64,000 nucleotides of DNA from contig CAVTFD010000018.1 of NCBI GenBank assembly GCA_963733945.1, positions 1-64,000 on the forward strand, written 5' to 3'. Within the stretch, counting starts at the first letter, position 1, and each line of letters begins with the position of its first letter. Both the position numbers and the translations under genes were made by a program. This DNA comes from AP-15 sp963733945. Its GTDB lineage: Bacteria > Pseudomonadota > Alphaproteobacteria > ATCC43930 > CGMCC-115725. Under the pieces are notes generated by a model that was not told where the DNA came from, did not search any database, and worked only from the letters and a program-made list of their open reading frames with translations. Shown here piece by piece: positions 25,918-34,029 of this stretch.

Positions 25918-26565
25918 CTATAATTCTTCCCCTCTCCGCCCCTGGGGGCGGAGAGGGTAGGGTGAGGTAGGGGGGTGGCTGTGCCGGACCTTTAACAGCT
26001 CGTCCAAATCATCGGTGACCGCGGCGGCAACAGCTGCGGCGGCGGGTTCCGGGTCGCCTTCGAGCACGTCCTTTGCCCCGATGTCGAGTGCCCGGTCGAT
26101 CAGCATGTTATAGGTCGCCTCCACGAGGCCGGGGGTCTTCTTCTGGTGGTGATGCTGGATTACCTTGTGCGGGTTCCAGATGATGACGTGACTGATCGGG
26201 CCTGACTTTCCCGGCTTGATGTCGATGAAGAACAGATCTTTGAGGATTTTCATCCTCGCGCCCCACGTATATTCTGCCCGTTGTCCGGTGAAGCCAGCCG
26301 CATGCGCCATTTCGTTTGTCTTCGTGATATTCACGAACGAATTATCCCATGTGGCGCACCATAGCCCGAGATAAGTAGAGGATACGGGTTTTCCGTTGCT
26401 CATCTCGTCCATGATCTTCAAAATGAGCGGCATAGTTTTTGGAATTGTGGCAAACCCCTTGTGCGCTTTCCTGTTCCATAGATACTGCTCTTGGCTGGGC
26501 CATAGCGCGTTCCGTTGGTCAAGTTGCTTCTGTGCTATAGGATTCGTTTTGCGTGTCGATGCCAT
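25918..26565 (-). CDS. Protein of unknown function inserted between ybaB and recR
   Basis: The 215-residue soluble protein (MASTRKTNPIAQKQLDQRNALWPSQ...) is lower in GC than its neighbours and on the opposite strand. Residues 1-145 appear compact (YLGLWCATWDNSFVNITKTNEMAHAAGFTG, DLFFIDIKPGKSGPISHVIIWNPHKVIQHHHQKK). An Ala-rich acidic segment follows. The last ~15 residues, SPYPLRPQGRRGEEL, are encoded by an interspersed palindrome, so the original stop has been lost or the tail is repeat-derived. The WNPHKVIQHHHQKK segment and the small basic N-terminus suggest nucleic-acid or replication-linked function, but I do not recognise the family. It looks horizontally acquired. Confidence 0.65.
   Translation of the reverse strand: MASTRKTNPIAQKQLDQRNALWPSQEQYLWNRKAHKGFATIPKTMPLILKIMDEMSNGKPVSSTYLGLWCATWDNSFVNITKTNEMAHAAGFTGQRAEYTWGARMKILKDLFFIDIKPGKSGPISHVIIWNPHKVIQHHHQKKTPGLVEATYNMLIDRALDIGAKDVLEGDPEPAAAAVAAAVTDDLDELLKVRHSHPPTSPYPLRPQGRRGEEL
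25926..25976. repeat. Interspersed palindromic repeat
   Basis: CCCCTCTCCGCCCC/GGGGCGGAGAGGG arms followed by GTAGGGTGAGG, the same family as at 1,891 and 27,124. It overlaps the 3' end of the unknown gene and encodes its last residues. Confidence 0.75.
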
Positions 26566-27168
26566 GTTGTCCTGCTTTCGGATAAGAGCGGGCCGGGGTT
26601 TGGACCCCCGGCCCTCCGGTTTGCCTGCGACTCATGGCCGAGGATGGAAGTCGGCCCCGTCGTGACCGTTTGGAATGTAGCACGTGGTGCCAGCAATTTC
26701 AATGACTTAGATATTTACTTGTCGCAGACAAGTCGCAATATATCACATTTCAGGACCACGAGACTGCACGATTTGTCGCAACTCGGTTTGCCGAATGCAC
26801 GGCCTGTTACCGCGCGACGGTGATTTATTGTGAAAATTCAGGTCCTTATAGCCCGCCGCTGCAGTACTCCTCGTTCTGACTGTGCTGAAATGTGCTGGCA
26901 TATGCTCTCGGTGCTCACGGGATGGGGGGGGGGAAGGGGGGTATCCCGCGCTGGAGATCAAAGCGTCGCGCCCGTGGCGAAGCTGCTGCCTGATCTCGAC
27001 AAGGGCGGCGTCCGCCGCGCGATGGCGCGGTTGGTCCGGATGCCTCGCCTCCCCGAACACGGCAAGGCAGCAAGAAACACTGGCCGGCACCCACATCACC
27101 CTCCCCGCCGCTCTGCGCCGTGTCCCCTCCCTCTCCCCCCTTAAGGGCGGAGAGGGCATACTGGTCGG
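26566..27168. other. Gene-free region before recR
   Basis: No gene with coding support in about 600 bases. The left half is AT-rich, the right half GC-rich with a G-run (about 26,922-26,940) and a palindromic repeat directly before recR. Together with the unknown gene, it forms an insertion of about 1.25 kb that separates recR from ybaB. No transposase, integrase or clear direct repeats were found at its ends. Confidence 0.5.
27124..27158. repeat. Interspersed palindromic repeat upstream of recR
   Basis: CCCTCCCTCTCCCCCCTTAAGGGCGGAGAGGG, a copy of the family seen at 1,891 and 25,926. It ends 10 bases before the recR ATG and so probably overlaps its translation initiation region; the GGAGAGGG arm may serve as the ribosome binding site. 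Confidence 0.65.
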
Positions 27169-27750
27169 ATGTCCGAACTCGACACCCTGATCCAGTTGCT
27201 CGCCAAGCTTCCGGGCCTCGGCCCCCGCTCGGCTCGGCGCGCGGCGCTACACCTGATCAAACGGCGGGAGAGCCTGCTGGCGCCGCTCGCTTCGGCACTG
27301 GCCAAAGCGGCCGAGGCAATCCGCCCGTGCCCGATCTGCGGCAATCTCGACACGGTCGAGCCCTGTGCGATTTGCCGCGACCCCCGGCGCGAACAGGGCA
27401 TCATCTGCGTCGTCGAAGATCTCGCGGATCTTTGGGCGCTCGAACGCACCGGCGCTTTTCGTGGCCGCTATCACGTCCTCGGCGGAACCCTATCGGCGCT
27501 CGACGGCGTCGGCCCCGAAGATCTGACGATCGAACGCCTGATCGCCCGACTGAAACCGGGTCAGGAATTGATCCTGGCCTTGAACGCGACGGTCGAAGGT
27601 CAGACCACCGCGCACTACATCGCCGACCGCGTCACCGGGACCGGCGTCAAACTCTCGCGCCTCGCCCAGGGCGTGCCGATCGGCGGCGAACTCGACTACC
27701 TCGACGACGGTACCCTGACCGCCGCCCTCAACGCGCGCCGCGCCCTCTAG
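27169..27750 (+). CDS. recR: Recombination protein RecR
   Basis: The 193-residue protein has an N-terminal helix-hairpin-helix (LLAKLPGLGPRSARRAALHLI), a zinc finger CPICGNLDTVEPCAIC (about residues 57-72) and a TOPRIM domain with ICVVEDLADLWALE and the DDGT-like YLDDGTL end. It acts with RecO/RecF to load RecA at gaps. Normally adjacent to ybaB in this class, it is here displaced by 1.27 kb. Confidence 0.97.
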   Translation: MSELDTLIQLLAKLPGLGPRSARRAALHLIKRRESLLAPLASALAKAAEAIRPCPICGNLDTVEPCAICRDPRREQGIICVVEDLADLWALERTGAFRGRYHVLGGTLSALDGVGPEDLTIERLIARLKPGQELILALNATVEGQTTAHYIADRVTGTGVKLSRLAQGVPIGGELDYLDDGTLTAALNARRAL

Positions 27751-27759
27751 CCCGCCCAC

Positions 27760-28728
27760 TCAGAACCAGCGCGCCTTGTCGACCAGGTTGCGCAGCGGCT
27801 GGCCAGCGAGGAAGCGGCGGCAATTGTCGAGAATGACCTCGTAGCGGCGCTCGTCGAGATAGGGGCCATAGCCGGCCGTATGCGGCGTAAGCAACACGCC
27901 CGGCAATGTCCACAGCTTGTGGTCGGCGGGCAGCGGCTCCTGTTCGAACACGTCGAGCCCGGCGCCGGCGATCTCGCCGGCCTCGATCGCCGCGGCCAGG
28001 TCGTCGAGGCGGGTCGTCAGGCCGCGCCCGATATTGATGAAGAACGCGGTCCTTTTCATTTGCTGAAACCGCGCCCGGTTCATAAACCCCTCGGTTTCCG
28101 GGGTGTGCGGCACGGTCAGGATCACGAAATCGGCGGCCGGCAACAGCGCGTCCAATTCGTCGGCGCGGTGCAATTCGGCTACACCCGGCGGCGCGTCGCG
28201 GCGGCGCTCGTCGACACCGATCACCCGCATGCCAAAGGCGGCGCAGAGCCGCGCGATCTCGCTGCCGATCCCGCCCACGCCGACAACCAGCGCCGTCGTC
28301 TCGGGCAGATGGAGCACACCTTCGTTCTGCGCCGGTTTTTTCCATTCGCGCCGTAGCTGCTGCGGAATGTAGCGCTGCAAGCCGCGGGCAAAGGCCAGGA
28401 CAAAGGCCATCACATGAGTGCCGATATGGTCGTTGTAGATCTCGCGGAAATTGGTGATCGCCAGCGGATGCGCGATCAGCTCCGGATAGTAATAGCCGGC
28501 GGGCGGCGCGGCCTGAGGCGCCTGCAGCCAGCGCAGCCGCCGGGCCTGGCGCAGCAGCGCGGGCGGGATCGTACCAAAGGCGGCCTCGGCGGTCGCGATC
28601 GCCTGCTCGGCGCGCACCGGGTCTTCGGCGACGACGACCTCGAGCCCGGGCAATGCGGCGGCAAGGCGCGCGCCCCATTCGCGCGTCTTCGGCGTCTGTG
28701 GCGGCAGCATCAGGAATTGCGTGGGCAT
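27760..28728 (-). CDS. D-2-hydroxyacid dehydrogenase (NAD(P)-binding)
   Basis: The 322-residue oxidoreductase of the D-isomer 2-hydroxyacid dehydrogenase family has the Rossmann motif VVGVGGIGSEIA (about residues 140-151) and the catalytic Arg in FINIGRGLTTRLDD. The Glu lies in LDVFEQEPLP and the His in TPHTAGYGP. It resembles GhrA-type glyoxylate/hydroxypyruvate reductases. The start MPTQFLMLPPQTP follows AGGAGG; the 90-codon upstream extension is antisense to the next gene's promoter and is excluded. It is divergent from another 2-hydroxyacid dehydrogenase. Confidence 0.92.
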   Translation of the reverse strand: MPTQFLMLPPQTPKTREWGARLAAALPGLEVVVAEDPVRAEQAIATAEAAFGTIPPALLRQARRLRWLQAPQAAPPAGYYYPELIAHPLAITNFREIYNDHIGTHVMAFVLAFARGLQRYIPQQLRREWKKPAQNEGVLHLPETTALVVGVGGIGSEIARLCAAFGMRVIGVDERRRDAPPGVAELHRADELDALLPAADFVILTVPHTPETEGFMNRARFQQMKRTAFFINIGRGLTTRLDDLAAAIEAGEIAGAGLDVFEQEPLPADHKLWTLPGVLLTPHTAGYGPYLDERRYEVILDNCRRFLAGQPLRNLVDKARWF

Positions 28729-28817
28729 CGGCGGTGTCCTCCTTCGGGCAAGGCTAGCATGGAGAGCTGCCGGCATTGTAGGCTCGCCGGGCGCGAATTT
28801 CGCTGGGGAGAGAGCGT

Positions 28818-29819
28818 GTGAACACAACCGATCGAGGACCGCCGACCAACCGCAAAAAGCTGCTGCTGCCGACGACGATGTCGAGGGCCGGCTGGGCGAT
28901 CGTCGAAGCGCGTGACGACGTCGAAGGGGTCCCCTTCGTACCCACCGTACCGAAGGCCGAGCTGCACCGGCTGCTGGAGGACGTTGCCGGGGTGGCACTC
29001 GGCGTACAGCCGTTCAGCGACCCGGAGCTCGACGCCGCACCCGCGCTCGAGGTCGTCTCGCGCATCGGCGTCGGCTACGATGCGGTCGACGTCCCGGCTC
29101 TGACCGCACGAAAAATCCCGCTGATGATCGGCGGCACGGCCAATTCGGTCAGCGTCGCCGAAGCCGGGTTGTTTCTGATCATGTCGTTGGCCCGCCGTGG
29201 TGCGGCGATGGACCGGCTGGTCAAGGAAGGCCGCTGGCAGGACCGCTACAAGGAGATGCCGGTCGATCTTTACGGCAAGACCGTGTTGATCATCGGCTTC
29301 GGCAAGATCGGCACGCGCGCGGCCAAGCGCTATGCCGCGATGGAGATGAATGTGCTGGTTTACGACCCGTATACGTATTCCGCGACGATCCACGGCATGG
29401 GCTATGAGCCGGTGCAGGACCTCGACGCTGCGGTGGCGAGCGCCGATTTCATCACGATCCACTGCCCGAAAACGCCGGAGACGGTTGGTCTGTTCAACGC
29501 CGCGAGGCTCGCGCATATGAAGCGGACGGCCTTCATCGTCAACACCGCGCGCGGCGGCATCATCGACGAGAAGGCGCTCTACGACGTGCTGAAGGCGAAC
29601 CGCATCGCCGGCGCCGCGCTCGACGTTTTCGACCAGGAGCCGACCCCGCAGGACAACCCACTGTTGACCCTGCCCAACTTTATCGCGGCGCCGCATGTCG
29701 CCGGGGTCACGCGTGAAGCCGTTGACCGTATGGGCGTTGCCGCCGTGCAGAATATCTTGAGCGTGCTCGACGGCAAGCCGATCCGCGACAACGTCGTCAA
29801 CCGGGAAGTGCTCGGCTGA
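28818..29819 (+). CDS. 2-hydroxyacid dehydrogenase (phosphoglycerate dehydrogenase-like)
   Basis: The 333-residue protein starts at a GTG. It contains the Rossmann motif LIIGFGKIGTRAAKR (about residues 155-169) and the catalytic Arg in VNTARGGIIDE (about 235). The Glu is in LDVFDQEPTP and the His in APHVAGVTREAV. The order is the same as SerA/GyaR. It shares only a family with the divergent dehydrogenase 90 bases away and appears to act on a different substrate. The neighbouring HpcH/HpaI aldolase suggests a role in hydroxyacid or sugar-acid breakdown. Confidence 0.92.
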   Translation: MNTTDRGPPTNRKKLLLPTTMSRAGWAIVEARDDVEGVPFVPTVPKAELHRLLEDVAGVALGVQPFSDPELDAAPALEVVSRIGVGYDAVDVPALTARKIPLMIGGTANSVSVAEAGLFLIMSLARRGAAMDRLVKEGRWQDRYKEMPVDLYGKTVLIIGFGKIGTRAAKRYAAMEMNVLVYDPYTYSATIHGMGYEPVQDLDAAVASADFITIHCPKTPETVGLFNAARLAHMKRTAFIVNTARGGIIDEKALYDVLKANRIAGAALDVFDQEPTPQDNPLLTLPNFIAAPHVAGVTREAVDRMGVAAVQNILSVLDGKPIRDNVVNREVLG

Positions 29820-29987
29820 GGCTGTCCCTATGCGCGGCTGCGAGACTGCCGCGGTGCGCCTGCGATGACCACCATAGCCCGTCGTTGCGATCGCCCGTTG
29901 CGTGACGACGCGATCTCGACGCGGCAAAAATGCTGCGGCGCAACAGGGATGAGGCGGCTGTCCCGCGCCTAAGACCTCGGGGCGCTG

Positions 29988-31607
29988 ATGTGGCGCCGCT
30001 CCGGGGGACTTGATCAGGCGATGCGTTCTTTCGCGGCCCCAATGCTGCGTGTCCGACACGGCCTCGAATGGGGCAATCTGCCGTCATCCGCGCTGCCGGC
30101 CGCGATCGGGGTGTTCGCTCTGGCGCTGCGTCTCTATGGTCTCGGCGACAAGCCGTTTTGGCTCGACGAGATCGCGAGCTTGCGCCGAGCTACCGCGAGC
30201 TTGCCCGACCTCGTCGCCGATTCGCTGAGCAACAATCATTACCCGAGCTATTTCCTGCTGTTGTGGCTGATCGGGCAGATCGGTACGTCACAGTGGCTGT
30301 TGCGGCTGCCGTCCGCATTATTCGGTGCGGTCGGCGCATCGCTGACCTGCGCGATCGGAACCCGTGCGGCCGGCCGCCCCAGCGGCGCCATCGCCGGGCT
30401 GCTGATGGCGGTTTCGCCGTTCGAGGTCCAATTCGGGCAGGAGGCGCGCTCCTACACCCTCGTCTCGTGTCTGATACTGACCGCGTTATTTGGGCTCGTA
30501 CGGCTGGCCCAAGAGCCGGCTGCAGCGGCACTTCCGATGCGCAGCGGCACCGTGCGCGGCGCGTGGATGGCCTATTGTCTCGGCACGGCAGCGGCTCTCA
30601 GTGTTCTGAACGTCGCGATCCCTTGGCTGCTTGCCGCCAATCTGGGCGCCATCGCGATCGGCAAGTGCTCCGGCGACAATAGACGCGCGTTTCTGCGCAA
30701 TTGGGGATTGGCCCAGGCCCTGATTCTGGCAATTTGGATCCCCTCTCTTATCTGGGTCTTTGCCGCCGGCAAGGGCGCGGTCCTCGATGGCGCGGGTTGG
30801 GCGCCGGCGGAAACGTCGAAGACGATCTGGGCGATCGTCGCGCCGGTATATCTGCTGCGCATCTCCAGCTTCATCACCTTCGGGCTGCTGCCGTCCAACG
30901 TCCCTGGGCTCGCCGTCGTTAGCGTGACCTTATCGGCGCTCGGGGCTTGGCGGCTGCGTCGTGACACGACGGTATTAGCGGTCCTCGGCTGCGCGGCAAT
31001 CGTGCTGCCGCTTGGCTTGTTCCTTCTTTCCCTGTTCGTGCCGGTGCTGGTGCCACGGTATTTCGCCTGGAGCGCGGGGCCATTCTTCGTCTTTGCCGGC
31101 GCCGGGCTGGGTCGCCTCTCATTCCCGCGTCTTGCGCCGGCGACGGCGATGCTCGGGGCCGCGGGCATGATCAATCTGATGCCTTATTACGATTACGAGA
31201 CCAAGCCGCGTTGGGACCTGTTGGCGGCGCGTCTCGCCGATGCCGCCCAGCCGGGAGATGTGGTCCTGCTCGACAACTATTATTCCTATTCGGTGCTTTC
31301 GGTTTTTGCCGCCCGCTCTGGTCTTGCCGACCATCAGATCATTTTGACCTGGAGCTTGCTGGAAGCAGCCAGCCTTGCGCCCGGCCACACCGTCTGGGCG
31401 GTCTATGGGCGCACTGGACAAGCCGCCAGAAAGCAGTCGCTGGAGGACTATCGCCAGACTCTCACTCCCCTGGGACGCCCGGCATCCGAAAATTCGGTCG
31501 GACGTTACATCGTTTTGTGGCGGTTCACCCGGCCGAGCGCAGTCACCCGAACCGCACCACCGCAAGCTCGCCCGGACGCCTGGGCCGCTGACGAGCCGCA
31601 ACACTGA
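29988..31607 (+). CDS. GT39-type membrane glycosyltransferase
   Basis: The 539-residue GT-C protein has ten or more transmembrane helices. The early FWLDEIASLRRA (about residue 60) carries the Asp-Glu pair of ArnT/PMT-like enzymes, followed by HYPSYFLLLWLIGQIG and SPFEVQFGQEARSYTLV, all characteristic of PF13231. It would transfer a sugar from a polyprenyl-phosphate donor to an envelope acceptor on the periplasmic face. Met at 30,021 (MRSFAAPM) is an alternative start; neither has a strong ribosome binding site. Confidence 0.85.
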   Translation: MWRRSGGLDQAMRSFAAPMLRVRHGLEWGNLPSSALPAAIGVFALALRLYGLGDKPFWLDEIASLRRATASLPDLVADSLSNNHYPSYFLLLWLIGQIGTSQWLLRLPSALFGAVGASLTCAIGTRAAGRPSGAIAGLLMAVSPFEVQFGQEARSYTLVSCLILTALFGLVRLAQEPAAAALPMRSGTVRGAWMAYCLGTAAALSVLNVAIPWLLAANLGAIAIGKCSGDNRRAFLRNWGLAQALILAIWIPSLIWVFAAGKGAVLDGAGWAPAETSKTIWAIVAPVYLLRISSFITFGLLPSNVPGLAVVSVTLSALGAWRLRRDTTVLAVLGCAAIVLPLGLFLLSLFVPVLVPRYFAWSAGPFFVFAGAGLGRLSFPRLAPATAMLGAAGMINLMPYYDYETKPRWDLLAARLADAAQPGDVVLLDNYYSYSVLSVFAARSGLADHQIILTWSLLEAASLAPGHTVWAVYGRTGQAARKQSLEDYRQTLTPLGRPASENSVGRYIVLWRFTRPSAVTRTAPPQARPDAWAADEPQH

Positions 31608-31752
31608 AATCTCGCTGTTGAGGGAAGCCCGCGATGGCGCGGGACTGCTTCCGCGCGCTCACAATGATTGCCGGATCGCGCAGCGGCGCCAAGCTTGACT
31701 TCCGTCGCGCCAACTGGCGGGATCGCTGCCTTGGACTTCGGAGGAGGGTCGG

Positions 31753-32559
31753 ATGGCGCGGGCAAACCGGGTACGGGAATTGTGGCAGGCGGGCAAGCCC
31801 GTCATCAACAGCTGGCTGGGCATCCCCTCCAGCTTTTCGGCCGAAGTCATGGCCCATGCCGGCTGGGATTCACTGGTCGTCGACATGCAGCACGGCATGA
31901 TCGACTACCAGATGATGGTGACGATGCTGCAGGGCATCTCGACCACCGAGACGGTGCCGCTGGTGCGCGTTCCGTGGAACGACCCGGCCTACATCCAAAA
32001 GGCGCTTGACGCCGGCGCCTACGGCATTATCTGCCCGATGATCAACACTCGCGCCGAGGCCGAGAAACTCGCCGACTCGATGCGCTATGCGCCGCTCGGC
32101 CATCGCAGCTCGGGGCCGATCCGCGCCTCGCTTTATGGCGGGGCCGATTATCATGCCAAGGCCAATGACATCGTCGTCGCCTTTGGCATGATCGAAACCG
32201 CCGAGGCGATCGAAAATCTCGACCAGATCCTGTCGGTCAAGGGGCTCGACGCGATCTATGTCGGCCCGTCCGACCTGTCGATTTCCTATGGCCACCCGCC
32301 GGGTGGCGACAAGCCCGACGAATGGATGATGACGGCCCTCAAAAAGGTGCTCGACGCCTGCAAGCGGCACGGCGTCAAGCCCGGCATCCATTGCGGCGCG
32401 CCGGCTTATGCCAAGAAGATGATCGAGATGGGCTTTATGTTCGTCACCGTCGGCGGCGACACCCGGTTCGTGACGATGGGCGGCCAGGCAGCGGTCCAGG
32501 AGATGCGTTCGGGCGCGCCCTCGAAGCCCGCGGCTGGCGGCAGCAGCAGCCCTTACTAA
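31753..32559 (+). CDS. HpcH/HpaI aldolase/citrate lyase family protein
   Basis: The 268-residue TIM-barrel class II pyruvate aldolase has VDMQHGMID (catalytic His about residue 47), the metal Glu in GMIETAEAIEN (about 144) and the metal Asp in YVGPSDLSISYGHP (about 170). It cleaves 2-keto-4-hydroxy acids to pyruvate and an aldehyde, as in aromatic or sugar-acid catabolism. The ATG has GGAGGAGGG upstream. It precedes the LLM and GlcG genes on the same strand. Confidence 0.92.
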   Translation: MARANRVRELWQAGKPVINSWLGIPSSFSAEVMAHAGWDSLVVDMQHGMIDYQMMVTMLQGISTTETVPLVRVPWNDPAYIQKALDAGAYGIICPMINTRAEAEKLADSMRYAPLGHRSSGPIRASLYGGADYHAKANDIVVAFGMIETAEAIENLDQILSVKGLDAIYVGPSDLSISYGHPPGGDKPDEWMMTALKKVLDACKRHGVKPGIHCGAPAYAKKMIEMGFMFVTVGGDTRFVTMGGQAAVQEMRSGAPSKPAAGGSSSPY

Positions 32560-32632
32560 AATCGGCTCGTATGGACACGGGGCGGTGACGACGCCTCGCT
32601 GAACCGACAATCGCAAGATCGGGAGAACGCGG

Positions 32633-33488
32633 ATGGATTTTGGCGCATCGATGTTTTTCACCGATTATTCGATGACCCCGGCCGAGCTCGGGCAGGCGCT
32701 CGAGGCGCGCGGCTTCGAGTTCGGTCTGGGCGCCCGAGCACTCGCACATTCCATCCTCGCGCCTGTCGCAGCCGGCGTCGGGCGGCGAGCTCGGCAAGCA
32801 ATATTATGACGTGATGGATCCGTTCGTGACCCTGACGGCGGTGGCAGTCGCGACCACGACGCTGAAGGTCGCGACCGGCGTATGCTTGGTGATCCAGCGC
32901 GACACGATCCAGACGGCCAAGCTCGTCGCGACGCTCGATCAGGTCTCGGGCGGGCGGTTTTTGTTCGGCATCGGCGGCGGCTGGAACCAAGAGGAGATGG
33001 CCGATCACGGCACCGTGTTCAAAACCCGCTTCAAGCGGATGCGCGAGCAGATTGAGGCGATGAAGGCGATCTGGACCCAGTCCGAGCCCGAATATCACGG
33101 CGAGATCGTCGACTTTCCGAAGATGCGGACCTGGCCGAAGCCGGCGCAGAAACCGCACCCGCCGGTCATCGTCGGCGGCGCGTTCCCGTACAGCGCGCGC
33201 CGCGCTATCCGCTATGGCGACGGCTGGGTTCCCAATGCCAGCCGGCCCAGCTATGCCGACGTGGCCGAGTTCCTGCCGCAGTTCCGCCAGATGGCGGCCG
33301 ATGCCGGACGCGATCCGGCCGCCGTCCCGGTGTCGATCTTCGGGGCGCCGGAAAACCTCGATCGGCTCAAGCGCTACAGCGATCAGGGCATCGCTCGCGC
33401 GGTCGTGACCCTGCCCTCGGCAAAGTCTGACGAGATCCTGCCGGTGCTCGACCGCTGGGCCGACCTGATCCGCCACACCAGGCACTGA
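32633..33488 (+). pseudogene. LLM-class flavin/F420-dependent oxidoreductase, one +1 frameshift
   Basis: ATG 32,633 (MDFGASMFFTDYSMTPAELGQALEARGFE) is the standard start of the TIGR03619-like LLM group. Near 32,722 one extra T (GAGTTCGGT for GAGTCGGT) shifts the frame. Removing it gives SVWAPEHSHIPSSR, after which the remaining ~230 residues run in frame: ATGVCLVIQRDTIQTAKLVATLDQ, RFLFGIGGGWNQEEM, HPPVIVGGAFPYSARRAIRYGDGW. Corrected length is about 284 residues. These proteins are monooxygenase-like, using FMN or F420. An internal start at 32,811 would give a truncated product without the N-terminal strand. Confidence 0.82.
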
Positions 33489-33545
33489 GCGAAGCCCGCG
33501 CGGCCAGGCGGATTTTGGTCACCTATCTGAAGCGGAGCCTACCCG

Positions 33546-33980
33546 ATGCTGACCCTCGAACAAGCCTCGATCATTGTCGACAAGGCGCTGGAAAAGGGGC
33601 GCGAACTCGGCTTCAAGCCACTGACCGTCGTCGTGCTGGATGCCGGCGGCCAATTGAAGGCGATGAAGCGTGAGGATGGATCGAGCTTGTTGCGGCCCGA
33701 GATTGCCGGCGGCAAGGCTTGGGGCGCCCTGGGTATGGGCTTTGGCGGGCGTGAATTCGCCCGCCGCGCCGCCGCCAACCCGGTATTCATCCAGGCGCTG
33801 AGCGTCGCCTCCGGCGGCCGGGTCATCCCGGTTCCGGGCGGTGTGCTGATCTGCAACCAGGCGGGCGATATATTGGGCGCCGTCGGGATCAGCGGCGACA
33901 CGTCCGAGAATGACGAAACCTGCGCCGTCCACGGTATCGGCTGCGCCGGGCTCATCGCCGACACCGGCGACCCCGCCTAG
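33546..33980 (+). CDS. GlcG/HbpS family heme-binding-like protein
   Basis: The 144-residue single-domain protein begins MLTLEQASIIVDKALEKGRE, with PLTVVVLDAGGQLKAMKREDGSS, a central FARRAAANPVFIQALS and a glycine-rich PVPGGVLICNQAGDILGAVGISGDTSENDE. These match GlcG of glycolate operons and HbpS. It is probably a small oligomeric ligand-binding protein. It follows the LLM and aldolase genes, fitting a hydroxyacid catabolism cluster. Confidence 0.88.
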   Translation: MLTLEQASIIVDKALEKGRELGFKPLTVVVLDAGGQLKAMKREDGSSLLRPEIAGGKAWGALGMGFGGREFARRAAANPVFIQALSVASGGRVIPVPGGVLICNQAGDILGAVGISGDTSENDETCAVHGIGCAGLIADTGDPA

Positions 33981-34029
33981 GCGATTGCGCTGTCGGGCGC
34001 GCCGCAGGTCACCGCGGCACGGCCCAAGG

